Below, one piece after another: positions 51,516 through 60,296 of a stretch of 64,000 nucleotides of DNA (position 1 is the first letter of the stretch; each line of letters starts with the position of its first letter). Location of the stretch: NCBI GenBank assembly GCA_963778025.1, contig CAVZTA010000003.1, positions 186,001-250,000 of the forward strand. The letters are read 5' to 3'. The position numbers were made by a program, and so were the translations under genes. This DNA comes from CAVZTA01 sp963778025 (GTDB lineage Bacteria > Chloroflexota > Limnocylindria > Limnocylindrales > CSP1-4). A model generated the notes under the pieces. The model saw only the letters and a program-made list of their open reading frames with translations, was not told the DNA's origin and ran no database searches.

Positions 51516-53110
51516 GAGACCGCGCCCTCTGTCAAGGCCGCCTCTTCGGGGATGACCGCACCCGGCGGCAGCCCGTACGCGGCGCGGAGGAGCGTCGGCT
51601 CATCGGCCTCGGCGGCGGGCAGCTCATCGACGACCTTGCCGCCGAAGATGACCACCGCCCGGTCGCACGCGAGCTGGATCTCCTCCAGCTCCGAGGTGTA
51701 CAGCAGGACCGCCGCGCCACCCGCCGCAAGGTCCCGCAGCAGCTGGTAGATCTCGCGCTTGGTGCGGATATCGATGCCGCGCGTCGGGTCGAAGCACAGC
51801 AGCGTCTTCACGCCCGCCGCGATCCACCGGGCGATCGTCACCTTCTGCTGGTTGCCACCGGACAGCCGCCGCACCTCCGACTGGGCACGGGTGTCGATCT
51901 GCAGCCGCTGGATGGCGGCGCCGACTCGACGTGCCTCGGCGGGCATGCGGATGGGCCCCCAGCGCTTCACGCGCGCGACGGAGGGCAGGGCGATGTTCTC
52001 GCGCACGGAGCGCTGCGGCAGGAGCGCCTCGGCGCGGTTCGCGGGCACGTACACGAGGCCGGCCCGGATGGCGTCGGCGGGATGGCTGAACTTCACGGCG
52101 GTGCCATCGACGACGAGGGTTCCCGCGGCCGGTGTGCGAGCGCCGGCGAGCACTTCGAACAGCTCGTCCTGACCCTGCCCCTCGAGCGCCACGATGCCCA
52201 GGACCTCGCCGGCGCTGAGCTCGAACGAGACGTCGTGGAGCTTCGTGCCGGCCTGCAGCCCCTCGACCCGCAGCCGGGGCGCGGAGGATCGCGCCGCCGC
52301 GGCGGCCGCCTCGCGATCCACGCCGACCTGGTCCTCGGGTGCGCTCCCGGACGCGGACTCCGCGGCCGCGCTGGCGGCCGCCGCGATCGTCGCGCCGCCT
52401 TCGGCGACATCGGCCGCGACGGGCCCGAGCATCAGCCCGACGATCCGCTCCTCGGCGCCCTTGGTCACATCGAGCACACCCACGGTCTCACCGTCGCGGA
52501 GGACCGTCGCCCGGTCGCACAGCGACGCGATCTCGAGCATCCGGTGGGAGATGAAGATCACCGACCGGCCCAATTCGCGGACCTTGCCCACGACGTCCAG
52601 CACCCGTTCGGTGAGGTCCGCTGGGAGCGCCGCGGTCATCTCGTCGAGCAGCAGCAGGTCGGGCTCCGCGGCGAGGGCGCGCGCAAGGTCGATGACCCGC
52701 AGCGTCGGCAGCGGCAGCTCGCGCACGTACGCCCGCAGGTCGAGCTCGCTGATGCCCAGGTCGCCCAGCAGGCGCCGGAACGCCGGGATGGGGGTCTCGG
52801 TGAGGCGCAGGTTCTCCGCGACCTCCAGGTCGGGGACCAGCGACGGCTCCTGGTAGACGGAGACGATGCCCGCGCGACGCGCCTCGGCGGGCGAGCGGAC
52901 GAGGCGATCCGTGCCGCGCACCCGGATGGTGCCGGCATCGGGGTGGATCGCGCCGGTGAGGATCTTGACGAAGGTGCTCTTGCCCGCGCCGTTGGCGCCG
53001 AGCAGCGCATGGACCTCGCCCGGCGCGACGCTCAGCGAGGCGTCGCGCAGCGCGGCGACCGCGCCGTATCGCTTGGCGACGCCGGTGGCCTCGAGCAGCA
53101 GGTCGGTCAT
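51512..53110 (-). CDS. Sugar ABC transporter ATP-binding protein, two ABC domains (RbsA/MglA type)
   Basis: 532 residues from ATG 53110. NBD1 has Walker A GANGAGKST, VYQEPSLVPDLEVAENL and LLLLDEMTAALP (Walker B). NBD2 has the usual non-canonical P-loop ALEGQGQDEL, signature RRLSGGNQQKVTIARWI and TLLCFDPTRGIDI. A linker of about 50 Ala/Ser-rich residues between the domains is longer than usual. Powers uptake by the two permeases. Confidence 0.93.
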   Translation of the reverse strand: MTDLLLEATGVAKRYGAVAALRDASLSVAPGEVHALLGANGAGKSTFVKILTGAIHPDAGTIRVRGTDRLVRSPAEARRAGIVSVYQEPSLVPDLEVAENLRLTETPIPAFRRLLGDLGISELDLRAYVRELPLPTLRVIDLARALAAEPDLLLLDEMTAALPADLTERVLDVVGKVRELGRSVIFISHRMLEIASLCDRATVLRDGETVGVLDVTKGAEERIVGLMLGPVAADVAEGGATIAAAASAAAESASGSAPEDQVGVDREAAAAAARSSAPRLRVEGLQAGTKLHDVSFELSAGEVLGIVALEGQGQDELFEVLAGARTPAAGTLVVDGTAVKFSHPADAIRAGLVYVPANRAEALLPQRSVRENIALPSVARVKRWGPIRMPAEARRVGAAIQRLQIDTRAQSEVRRLSGGNQQKVTIARWIAAGVKTLLCFDPTRGIDIRTKREIYQLLRDLAAGGAAVLLYTSELEEIQLACDRAVVIFGGKVVDELPAAEADEPTLLRAAYGLPPGAVIPEEAALTEGAVS

Positions 53111-53177
53111 GGTCCCTGTGATGGGTGGGGATCGGGGCGCCGGCGACGGCCGGCGCCCCATGGATCACGAGCTCCGG

Positions 53178-54257
53178 TTACTCGCCCGGGCCCTTGCAGG
53201 CCACGAGCTGTGCCTTGTCGTACGTGGTCCAGTCCGGGATCGTGTAGTTGACCCCGTAGTACGGATCGAGCGTCTTGTCGTAGGCGCCCTTCAGCGTCTG
53301 CAGCCCCGCGTCCGTCGTGTTGTCCCACACCGCCGGCGTGAGCTTCACGACGTGGTCGGTCGGCGCCTGGCCGTTGAGCACCTTCAGCGCCAGCGCGACG
53401 CCCGCGCCGCCCACCGGGGGCGGGTTGGTGACGGCGGCGCCGACAAGGCCGTTGGCCTTCTCGCTGTCGAGGTAGCCGACGAACGCGTTGTTGTCCGCGC
53501 CGACGATCGGCTTGAACTGCTGCTTGGCGGTCTTGAACGCGTCGATGACGCTGGCGTCGATGCCCGACGTCCAGACGCCGTCGAACTGCGTCCCGGCCGA
53601 GAAGATGTCCTGGATCTGCTGGGCACCCTTGGTGATGTCCCAGCCGGTGAACGTCTCCTTGGCGACCTTGATGTTCGGGTACTCGGTGAGCGCCCGCTTG
53701 AAGCCCTTGTCGCGGTCGGTGTCCGCGGGGACGCCCTCGATGCCGCGCATGTAGATGATGTTGCCCTTGCCGCCGAGCTTGTCGAACAGCCACTTGGCGC
53801 CCAGGTAGCCGTAGTTCTCCTGGTCGTTCGACAGGACGTAGGCGGTCGGGGCGGTCACGCCCTGGTCGACGGCGACCACGGCGATGCCCTTGTCGGTCGC
53901 TTCCTTGATCACGTCATTGAGCGCCGTGTCCGACGTCGGGTTGACGATGATCGCGTTGACACCCGCGGAGATGAGGCCACGAAGGTCCTCGATCTGGCCG
54001 GCGGTGTCCGTGTTGCGGTTGGCGACGACGACCTTGCTGACCTGGCCGGAGGCGAGCGCCTGGGCCTTGATCGAGCAGATCATCTCCTCGCGCCAGCCGT
54101 TGCCCTGGAGCGTGTTCGACACGCCCACGACGTACTGCTTGCCGGCGGCGGACCCGGACGGCGCCGCGCTCCCGGACGTGCCCGAGCACGCCCCCACGAG
54201 CACGACGACGGCGGCAGCCGCCGCGAGCGTCCGTGCGATCTTCAGGGATCGGATCAT
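53178..54257 (-). CDS. Sugar ABC transporter substrate-binding lipoprotein (periplasmic-binding-protein type 1, RbsB-like)
   Basis: 359 residues from ATG 54257 with GGAGGAG upstream. Lipobox LVGAC (Cys24), then a type-1 binding fold: YVVGVSNTLQGNGWREEMICSI, LISAGVNAIIVNPTSDTALN, VAVDQGV, GFKRALTEYPNI, and VWTSGIDASVIDAFK, IVGADNNAFVGYL. It should bind the operon's sugar, probably an amino sugar given NagA and the SIS protein. A hairpin precedes it in the transcript. Confidence 0.92.
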   Translation of the reverse strand: MIRSLKIARTLAAAAAVVVLVGACSGTSGSAAPSGSAAGKQYVVGVSNTLQGNGWREEMICSIKAQALASGQVSKVVVANRNTDTAGQIEDLRGLISAGVNAIIVNPTSDTALNDVIKEATDKGIAVVAVDQGVTAPTAYVLSNDQENYGYLGAKWLFDKLGGKGNIIYMRGIEGVPADTDRDKGFKRALTEYPNIKVAKETFTGWDITKGAQQIQDIFSAGTQFDGVWTSGIDASVIDAFKTAKQQFKPIVGADNNAFVGYLDSEKANGLVGAAVTNPPPVGGAGVALALKVLNGQAPTDHVVKLTPAVWDNTTDAGLQTLKGAYDKTLDPYYGVNYTIPDWTTYDKAQLVACKGPGE

Positions 54258-54278
54258 GTGGTCTGTGCTCCTCCTTCC

Positions 54279-54314
54279 GCGACGGTCGGCCCTGCGGGCC
54301 CGAGGTTCCGTCGC
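54279..54314 (-). promoter_or_regulatory. Nested hairpin between the SIS gene and the binding-protein gene
   Basis: Outer arms GCGACGG (54279-54285) and CCGTCGC (54308-54314) enclose GGCCC-TGC-GGGCC (54288-54300). Within a polycistronic message such a structure can stabilise the downstream binding-protein mRNA or attenuate read-through. It lies just 5' of that gene's ribosome site. Confidence 0.45.
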
Positions 54315-54348
54315 CTGCCCCTTCGCAGCGCGCAAAGCGATCTCCGTG

Positions 54349-55146
54349 TCACCCACCTCCTCGTGACTGGTCGATGGCGCGAGCGATCCGCCGCGCATGC
54401 TCTCGGTAGGCCTGATCGAACAGGGCCCGTGATCGTTCCTCGCCGACCACGGAGGACCGGGTGATGACGGGGAGCATCGCATCCCGCTGCACGAGCAGCT
54501 CGGCGATCCGGACCTTCAGCGAATTCACGACCGCGACGGCGGCGATGGTCGAGCCCGGGCCGACGGGCGTGTCGAGGCCGTCGAGCGTGACCATGGCGTC
54601 CGCGTGCGGTGTGCCGAGATCGATGACGAGGTCGGCCTCGTCGACGAGCCGTGCCCCGGCAGCCGGATCGACATCGGAGGCCATCGTCTGGGCGACGCTG
54701 GTCACGGCGATGACCTTGAGGCCGCGCCGGCGCCCGCCGCGTGCCATCTCCACGGGCACGGCGGTGGTCCCGCCCGCCGAGAAGACGATGAGCACGTCCT
54801 TCGGGCCGAACGTGAAGTTGGACAGGATGACCTCCGCGAGGCCGGGCGTGCGCTCGATGGCCATCGCCTGGCGCTGGCCGTTGGCCCCGACCACCTGGGT
54901 GTGGAACGTCATCGACAGCTCGACGATCGGGTCGAAGCCGGGGTACGAGCCGTAGCGCGGGAACATCTCCTCCACGGGGATCCGCGAGTGACCGGTCCCG
55001 AACAGATGCACCAGGCCGTCGGCCGCGATCGCGTCGGCACACCACCGGGCCGCCTGCTCCATCGCGTCGGCCTGGGTCGCGGCGAGGCGCTCCAGGAGGC
55101 CCGTCGCCTCGGTCATCCAGCGCAGGACGGGCGGCGCCTCGGTCAT
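54349..55146 (-). CDS. SIS-domain sugar-phosphate isomerase/deaminase-like protein
   Basis: 265 residues from the ATG overlapping the dehydrogenase stop. SIS motifs: LVHLFGTGHSRIPVEEMFPRYG, FGPKDVLIVFSAGGTTAVPVEMA, VIAVTSVAQTMAS, and VDEADLVIDLGTPHADAMV. It binds a phosphosugar, most likely a hexosamine phosphate in this operon; it could act as isomerase, deaminase or etherase. It does not look like canonical NagB or GlmS. Confidence 0.85.
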   Translation of the reverse strand: MTEAPPVLRWMTEATGLLERLAATQADAMEQAARWCADAIAADGLVHLFGTGHSRIPVEEMFPRYGSYPGFDPIVELSMTFHTQVVGANGQRQAMAIERTPGLAEVILSNFTFGPKDVLIVFSAGGTTAVPVEMARGGRRRGLKVIAVTSVAQTMASDVDPAAGARLVDEADLVIDLGTPHADAMVTLDGLDTPVGPGSTIAAVAVVNSLKVRIAELLVQRDAMLPVITRSSVVGEERSRALFDQAYREHARRIARAIDQSRGGG

Positions 55147-56219
55147 CACGCGGGTGTCAGCGTGGCGGGGCGGTCGAGGACGGGCTCCCACGACCCGCTG
55201 TGCATGGAGCGGTACGCGGCATCGAGGACGGCGTTGACCACGAACCCGTCGTGGAACGTCTCGCGCGGCTCGCGTCCGGCGCGGAACGCCTCGACCATGT
55301 GACCCATCATCGCGTCGTGCCCGTGGACGTAGGTCTCGTTGGGCACCGGGAAGACCCAGCCGGTGTCGGCGTCGGTCTTCTCGCCGAGGTAGCCGGCGGG
55401 CTGCTCGATGAACGCCCGGAGCGGGGTCGATGCCATGTCGGAGATGATCCGGCCGCCGCTGCCGGCCAGCTCGAAGCGGCCCTCGAGGCCGCCTTTGCTG
55501 GACCAGCTCACGTCCATCGTGGCCGCGCGGCCGTCCTCGAAGCGCGCGATGACGATCGCGTTGTCCTCGCCCGAGGTCCTCGCCTGGTGCACGAGGGTCG
55601 CGCCCCACGCGAACGCCGCCTCGATCCGGACGTCCTTGCCGAACACGTAGCGCGCGGCCTCGATGCCGTGGGACGCCATGTCGAGCATCGCGCCGCCGCC
55701 GGCGAGCTCGGCATCCCAGAAGTGCGCGGCATGCGGCCCGGAGTGCGCCTCGCGGGCACGGAACGTGACCGGCCGACCGACGGCACCCGACTCCACCATC
55801 TCGCGCATCCGCACGAGCTCGGCGCTGAAGACGACGTTCTCGAGGTAGCCGCTCCAGACGCCGGCCGACGCCACGGCCCGGAGCATCTGCGCGGCCTCGT
55901 CCGCGGTTCGGGCGAGTGGCTTGGTGCACACGACGCCCTTCCCGTGGCGGGCGGCCGCCGCCACGGCCTCCACGTGGAGGTGGTTCGGCAGCGAGACGAC
56001 GACCAGATCGACGTCCTCGTCGGCGCACACGGCGTCGATGGTGTCGTAGGCGTTCGCGTAGCCCAGCTGTTCGGCGAACCGGCGGCGGCGCGCCTCGTCG
56101 CGGCCGTAGCAGGCCGCCAATCGGACGTCGCGCACGTAGCGCAGGCCCCAGGTGTGGAACTCGCCGATGAAGCCGGTGCCGAGCATGCCGATGCCGACCG
56201 CGCGGCTGGTCACGCCCAC
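55146..56219 (-). CDS. Gfo/Idh/MocA-family NAD(P)-dependent sugar dehydrogenase
   Basis: 357 residues from ATG 56219. Rossmann start GIGMLGTGFIGEFHTWGLRYV, SLPNHLHVEAV, and the family motif CTKPLARTADEA (Glu-Lys-Pro variant CTKP), EAHSGPHAAHFWDAELAGGGAMLDMASHGIE (in parts) with catalytic His. First gene of the operon, 50 nt after an inverted repeat. It would oxidise a sugar or inositol derivative, hinting that the imported compound is a modified amino sugar or glycoside. Confidence 0.9.
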   Translation of the reverse strand: MGVTSRAVGIGMLGTGFIGEFHTWGLRYVRDVRLAACYGRDEARRRRFAEQLGYANAYDTIDAVCADEDVDLVVVSLPNHLHVEAVAAAARHGKGVVCTKPLARTADEAAQMLRAVASAGVWSGYLENVVFSAELVRMREMVESGAVGRPVTFRAREAHSGPHAAHFWDAELAGGGAMLDMASHGIEAARYVFGKDVRIEAAFAWGATLVHQARTSGEDNAIVIARFEDGRAATMDVSWSSKGGLEGRFELAGSGGRIISDMASTPLRAFIEQPAGYLGEKTDADTGWVFPVPNETYVHGHDAMMGHMVEAFRAGREPRETFHDGFVVNAVLDAAYRSMHSGSWEPVLDRPATLTPA

Positions 56220-56268
56220 TCCGTGACGGGAAGCATCCGGTCCGTCGCCCTCCTCGCGGCTCGACCGA

Positions 56269-56286
56269 TGTCTAGTCGTCTAGACA
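56269..56286. promoter_or_regulatory. Inverted-repeat operator for the amino-sugar operon (DasR/NagR dre-like)
   Basis: TGTCTAG-TCGT-CTAGACA: two perfect 7-bp arms, followed by another CTAGA at 56288. It resembles the GGTCTAGACC core recognised by DasR/NagR regulators and lies 50 nt before the first operon gene. The likely binder is the operon's own GntR/UTRA protein. Confidence 0.7.
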
Positions 56287-56379
56287 GCTAGATGACGATG
56301 GCCGCGGCGATGGTAGCAGGGCGCCCGGTCCGCACAGCCGGGCGACTTCGGTGGCCGCGCGTAGCCCCGTGCGGCAGCC

Positions 56380-57801
56380 CTAGAGGGCCTTCACCGCCGC
56401 GACGAGATCGGCCAGGCCCTGCTTCGCGTCGGCGAAGAGCATGCCCGTCTTGGGGTTCGTGTAGAGCTCGTTGTCGATGCCCGCGTACCCGCGGCCCATC
56501 GAGCGCTTCATCACGATGATCGCCTTGGCGTGATCGACGTCGAGGATCGGCATCCCCGACACCGGCGAGCCTGGCTTCCGGGCCGCCGGATTGGTCACGT
56601 CGTTCGCGCCGACGACCAGCGCCACGTCCGCCCGCTCGAACTCGGGGTTGATGTCCTCCATCTCCTTGAGCTGGGGATACGGGACGTTCGCCTCCGCGAG
56701 CAGGACGTTCATGTGCCCGGGCATCCGGCCGGCGACGGGGTGGATCGCGTACTTCACGTCGACCCCGCGCGCCTCGAGGAGCTCGGCGAGCTCGCGGACG
56801 CCGTGCTGTGCCTGGGCGACGGCCAGGCCGTAGCCCGGGACGACGATGACCGACGAGGCGTAGGCAAGCTGGATCGCAGCGTCGTCGACGCCGATCTCCC
56901 GCACGCTGGCCCCTTCGATCCCCGTCGCGACGGTCCCCTCGCCGCCACCGAATCCGCCGATCATGATGTTGATCACGGAGCGGTTCATCGCGTCGGCCAT
57001 CAGCTTGGTCAGGATCGCGCCCGACGCGCCGACGAGGGCACCCGCGACGATCAGGACCGGGTTCGCGAGCACGAAGCCGGCCATCGCGACCGCCGTGCCG
57101 GTGAACGAGTTCAGGAGCGAGATGACGACCGGCATGTCCGCGCCGCCGATCGGCAGCGTCATCGTCACGCCGAAGATCAGCGCCGCCGCGAGGATCACGA
57201 ACATGACCGCGACGTTGTAGTTGCCGAGCCACAGGTAGACCGCGCCGACCACGACGATCAGCGCGAGGAGCGCCGTCGTCAGCTGGCCGCCGGGCACCCT
57301 GACCGGCCGTGACGGGGTGAACCTGAGGCCCATCAGCTTGCCGGACGCGATCAGCGAGCCGGTGAACGTGATCGAGCCGATCACGATGTCGAGCACGACG
57401 GCCACGTTCTCGACCAGACCGGGTGCGCCCGAGCGCCGGAGATAGTCATCGATCGCGATCAGGGCTGCCGCGCCGCCGCCCACCGCGTTGAACAGCGACA
57501 CCAGCTGCGGCATCGCGGTCATCTTCACGGTGCGGGCGGTGTACAGGCCGAGCCCACCGCCGATGGCGATGCCGATCAGGATGATCGCCCAGCCGACGGC
57601 ACCGGCCGGGTTCATGTCGGCCGGCCGAAGCAGGAGGTACACCGCCGTCGCGACGACGGCGACGATCATGCCGCCCGCCGAGACGAGGTTGCCGTTGCGG
57701 GCGGTGGCCGGCGAGTTCATGCGGATCAGGCCGAGCACGAATGCGACGGCGCCGATGATCCACGCGATCTGGGCCAGCGCGCGAAGGAGCAGTTCGTCCA
57801 T
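56380..57801 (-). CDS. pntB: NAD(P) transhydrogenase beta subunit
   Basis: 473 residues from ATG 57801. About nine helices, then the NADP-binding domain III: SSVIVVPGYGLAVAQAQHGVRELAELL, HPVAGRMPGHMNVLLAEANVPY, VALVVGANDVTNPAA, PILDVDHAKAIIVMKRSMGRGYAGIDNELY (in parts), all textbook PntB. With the two PntA parts it couples proton flow to NADPH formation. Starts 4 nt after the stop of the small alpha-2 gene. Confidence 0.96.
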   Translation of the reverse strand: MDELLLRALAQIAWIIGAVAFVLGLIRMNSPATARNGNLVSAGGMIVAVVATAVYLLLRPADMNPAGAVGWAIILIGIAIGGGLGLYTARTVKMTAMPQLVSLFNAVGGGAAALIAIDDYLRRSGAPGLVENVAVVLDIVIGSITFTGSLIASGKLMGLRFTPSRPVRVPGGQLTTALLALIVVVGAVYLWLGNYNVAVMFVILAAALIFGVTMTLPIGGADMPVVISLLNSFTGTAVAMAGFVLANPVLIVAGALVGASGAILTKLMADAMNRSVINIMIGGFGGGEGTVATGIEGASVREIGVDDAAIQLAYASSVIVVPGYGLAVAQAQHGVRELAELLEARGVDVKYAIHPVAGRMPGHMNVLLAEANVPYPQLKEMEDINPEFERADVALVVGANDVTNPAARKPGSPVSGMPILDVDHAKAIIVMKRSMGRGYAGIDNELYTNPKTGMLFADAKQGLADLVAAVKAL

Positions 57802-57805
57802 CGCC

Positions 57806-58135
57806 CTAGTCCTCGGCCTGCTCGGGCTTCGGCCTGGCGGCGGGCTTGCGCCGGAACATCTGGAGCATCCGGTCGGTGACCACGTAGCCACCGACCACGT
57901 TCATCGTCGCGAACGCGACCGCGATGAGCGACAGGACCTGCGACAGGATGTCGTTCGCGGTGACGGCGATGAACATCGCGCCCACGAGGACGATGCCGTG
58001 GATCGAGTTGGCGCCCGACATCAGGGGCGTGTGGAGCGTCGCCGGCACCTTCGAGATGACCGCGAACCCGCACAGGATCGCGAGGCTGAAGATCGTCAGG
58101 TACGGCAGGAACGCGAGCAGCTCTTCCGCGCTCAC
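57806..58135 (-). CDS. pntAB: NAD(P) transhydrogenase subunit alpha part 2 (membrane)
   Basis: 109 residues from the GTG overlapping the alpha-1 stop. Three helices: LTIFSLAILCGFAVISKVP, TPLMSGANSIHGIVLVGAMFI and QVLSLIAVAFATMNVVGGYVV, ending with a basic tail. This is the separate membrane piece found in three-subunit transhydrogenases such as those of Rhodospirillum. Confidence 0.94.
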   Translation of the reverse strand: MSAEELLAFLPYLTIFSLAILCGFAVISKVPATLHTPLMSGANSIHGIVLVGAMFIAVTANDILSQVLSLIAVAFATMNVVGGYVVTDRMLQMFRRKPAARPKPEQAED

Positions 58136-59283
58136 GCGGCACCTCCGGCGGGCTGCAGCAGCTTCTGGACGGGCTCGGCGATGACCGCGCCGTCGTGGGT
58201 GATGACCGTGGCCTTCGTCACCTCGTCCTCGAAGTCGAGGTTCAGGTTCCCGTCCTTCACCATCCCCAGCACCAGCGCCGAGATGTTGCGGGCGTAGAAG
58301 GCGCTGGAGCCGGCGGGCATCGAGGCCGGCAGGTTCTCGGGCGCCGCGATCGTCACGCCGTTGGGCGTCTCGACGGTCTCGCCGGCCTTCGACAGCTCGC
58401 AGTTGCCACCGAGCGGCCCGGCCGCCATGTCGACGATGACCGAGCCCGATTTCATCTTCTCGACCGCCGCGGCCGTCACGAGCACCGGCGGCTTGCGACC
58501 CGGCACCTGGGCCGTGGTGATGACCACGTCCATGCCCCCGATCGCCTCGTTGAGCTCCGCCTGCTGGGCGGCGCGTTCCTCCGCGGTCAGCTCGCGCGCG
58601 TAGCCGCCCGCGCCGGTCGCGTCGATCTGCGTCTTGAGCTTCACGAACTTCGCGCCAAGGCTCTCGGCCTGCTCGCGGGTCTCGGGGCGCACGTCGTACG
58701 CCGACACGACCGCGCCCAGGCGGCGTGCCGTGCCGATCGCCTGGAGCCCCGCCACGCCGATGCCCAGGATCAGCACGTTGGCGGGCTTCGCCGTACCGGC
58801 GGCCGTGGTCAGGAGCGGGAAGTAGCGACCGTACGTGGTCGCGGCGATGAGCACCGCCTTGTAGCCACCGACGTTCGCCTGGCTCGACAGCGCGTCCATC
58901 GTCTGCGCCCGCGACAGCGTCCGCGGGATCGCGTCCAGGCTGATCGCGGTCACGCCGCGCTCGGCGAGCTTGCCCATCAGCTGCGGGTCGAGCAGCGGCT
59001 GGAGCAGCCCGACGACCGCCTGACCCTTGCGCAGCCGGGACGACTCCTCCGCGGTGGGCTTGGCGACGCGAAGGACGACGTCGGACTGTGCGTACAGCTC
59101 GTCGGTGGACACGACCTTGGCGCCCGCATCCGCGTACGCCTGGTCGGGGATCGCGGCACCGGCACCCGCGCCGGTCTCCACGAGCACCTCGCACCCGGCC
59201 GCCTGCAGCTTGCCGAGCACCTCGGGCACCAGAGCGACGCGCCGTTCGCCGGCGACGGTCTCCCTGGCGACGCCGACCTTCAT
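58132..59283 (-). CDS. pntAA: NAD(P) transhydrogenase subunit alpha part 1 (NAD-binding)
   Basis: 383 residues from ATG 59283 (MKVGVARET, family start, preceded by AAGGTG); in-frame ATGs at 59289 and 59304 are alternatives. AlaDH/PNT domains: ERRVALVPEVLGKLQAAG, RAQTMDALSSQANVGGYKAV, NVLILGIGVAGLQAIGTARRLGAVVSAYDVR (in parts), MDVVITTAQVPGR and GSVIVDMAAGPLGGNCE. Lead gene of the pnt operon. Confidence 0.95.
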   Translation of the reverse strand: MKVGVARETVAGERRVALVPEVLGKLQAAGCEVLVETGAGAGAAIPDQAYADAGAKVVSTDELYAQSDVVLRVAKPTAEESSRLRKGQAVVGLLQPLLDPQLMGKLAERGVTAISLDAIPRTLSRAQTMDALSSQANVGGYKAVLIAATTYGRYFPLLTTAAGTAKPANVLILGIGVAGLQAIGTARRLGAVVSAYDVRPETREQAESLGAKFVKLKTQIDATGAGGYARELTAEERAAQQAELNEAIGGMDVVITTAQVPGRKPPVLVTAAAVEKMKSGSVIVDMAAGPLGGNCELSKAGETVETPNGVTIAAPENLPASMPAGSSAFYARNISALVLGMVKDGNLNLDFEDEVTKATVITHDGAVIAEPVQKLLQPAGGAA

Positions 59284-59443
59284 GGGCATCACCTTGTGGG
59301 TCATGGCGAACGAGGGCAGGCCGCTCGCCGGAAGAGGACTGGGATGTCGCGCGACAGGATAGCGGAGCAGGTCGGGGCGGGCCGCTCGTTCGACCACGTC
59401 GTCGCTCTTGCCACCTGGCGAGCCCGCGGCGCAGGATGGGCGC

Positions 59444-59623
59444 ATGCAGCTCGTGCCCACGCGGCTCATCGAGGCGGTCCAGCGTCGGCTGGCCGGTGCG
59501 CCGATGTCACCGGAGGAGGCGCTGCGTCGGCGGGGCGAGCGGCTCGAAGCCGAGGCGCGCATGCGCGGCGAGATCGATCGCGCCGTGAGGCTCTGGGGTC
59601 GGACGAACCGCTACGTCCGCTGA
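59444..59623 (+). CDS. Possible small basic protein
   Basis: 59 residues from ATG 59444, Arg/Glu-rich and helical: LIEAVQRRLAGAPMSPEEALRRRGERLEAEARMRGE. No family recognised. It fits between the pnt operon and the DsbA-like gene without overlapping either, and ends 14 nt before the DsbA-like stop. Could be spurious. Confidence 0.35.
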   Translation: MQLVPTRLIEAVQRRLAGAPMSPEEALRRRGERLEAEARMRGEIDRAVRLWGRTNRYVR

Positions 59624-59636
59624 GCGGCACGACCGC

Positions 59637-60296
59637 TCAGTCCTGGGTGTCGCGCTCCGCGCCCTTGATCTCCAGGAGGTAGGGCGCCTCGACGAGCAGG
59701 CCGACGAACCGGTCCCAGAACGCCCGGCCGTCGGCGGGCGTGAGGCGCTGCTCCAGGCGCAGGTAGTACGGCCGCGTGACGCCCTCCAGCCGGAGCGTCG
59801 GCACGCCGAACACGAGGAAGTCCCGGCGGGCATCCTCCCAGTCCGTGGCGATCCGGACCCGGGCCGCGACATCGGCAGCCGCGTCGTCGAACCGCTCCTT
59901 CAGCCGATGCCCGTCGCCGCCCGCTTCGTTCAGGACGTGCGCCAGGCGCCCGATGTCGGTGATGTCCTCGTGTTCGTCGAAGCGGAGGGCGAAGACCCCC
60001 AGCCGGTAGCGCGCCGCGACGTCCGCCGACTCCACCGCTTCGACGTGGGTCATCGCCAGGAACGGCGCGAGGGGCCGGCGATCCTGCCGGTCGCGGTAGT
60101 GGCGATAGTCGAGCGGCTGCTCCCACAGGCGCCAGCCGTCCGCCTCCGGATCCCGGTTGACCTGCTCGAGCGCGAACAGCCGGTACTCGGCGTCGACGAC
60201 GTCCCGACCCAGCCCGCCGATCCAGTCGACGGCCCGATAGCAGTACGGGCAGTGGAAGTCGTAGAAGAGGTCGAGCTTCGTCGGGCGGTCGATCAC
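59637..60296 (-). CDS. DsbA-family thioredoxin-fold protein (FrnE/HCCA-isomerase-like)
   Basis: 219 residues from the GTG overlapping the amidase stop. Active site CPYC in LDLFYDFHCPYCYRAVDWI, a helical insertion, and the cis-Pro loop FLVFGVPTLRLEG. No signal peptide, so it is cytoplasmic, as for FrnE-like oxidoreductases and glutathione-type isomerases. Third gene of a coupled operon with a cupin-HTH regulator and an amidase. Confidence 0.85.
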   Translation of the reverse strand: MIDRPTKLDLFYDFHCPYCYRAVDWIGGLGRDVVDAEYRLFALEQVNRDPEADGWRLWEQPLDYRHYRDRQDRRPLAPFLAMTHVEAVESADVAARYRLGVFALRFDEHEDITDIGRLAHVLNEAGGDGHRLKERFDDAAADVAARVRIATDWEDARRDFLVFGVPTLRLEGVTRPYYLRLEQRLTPADGRAFWDRFVGLLVEAPYLLEIKGAERDTQD

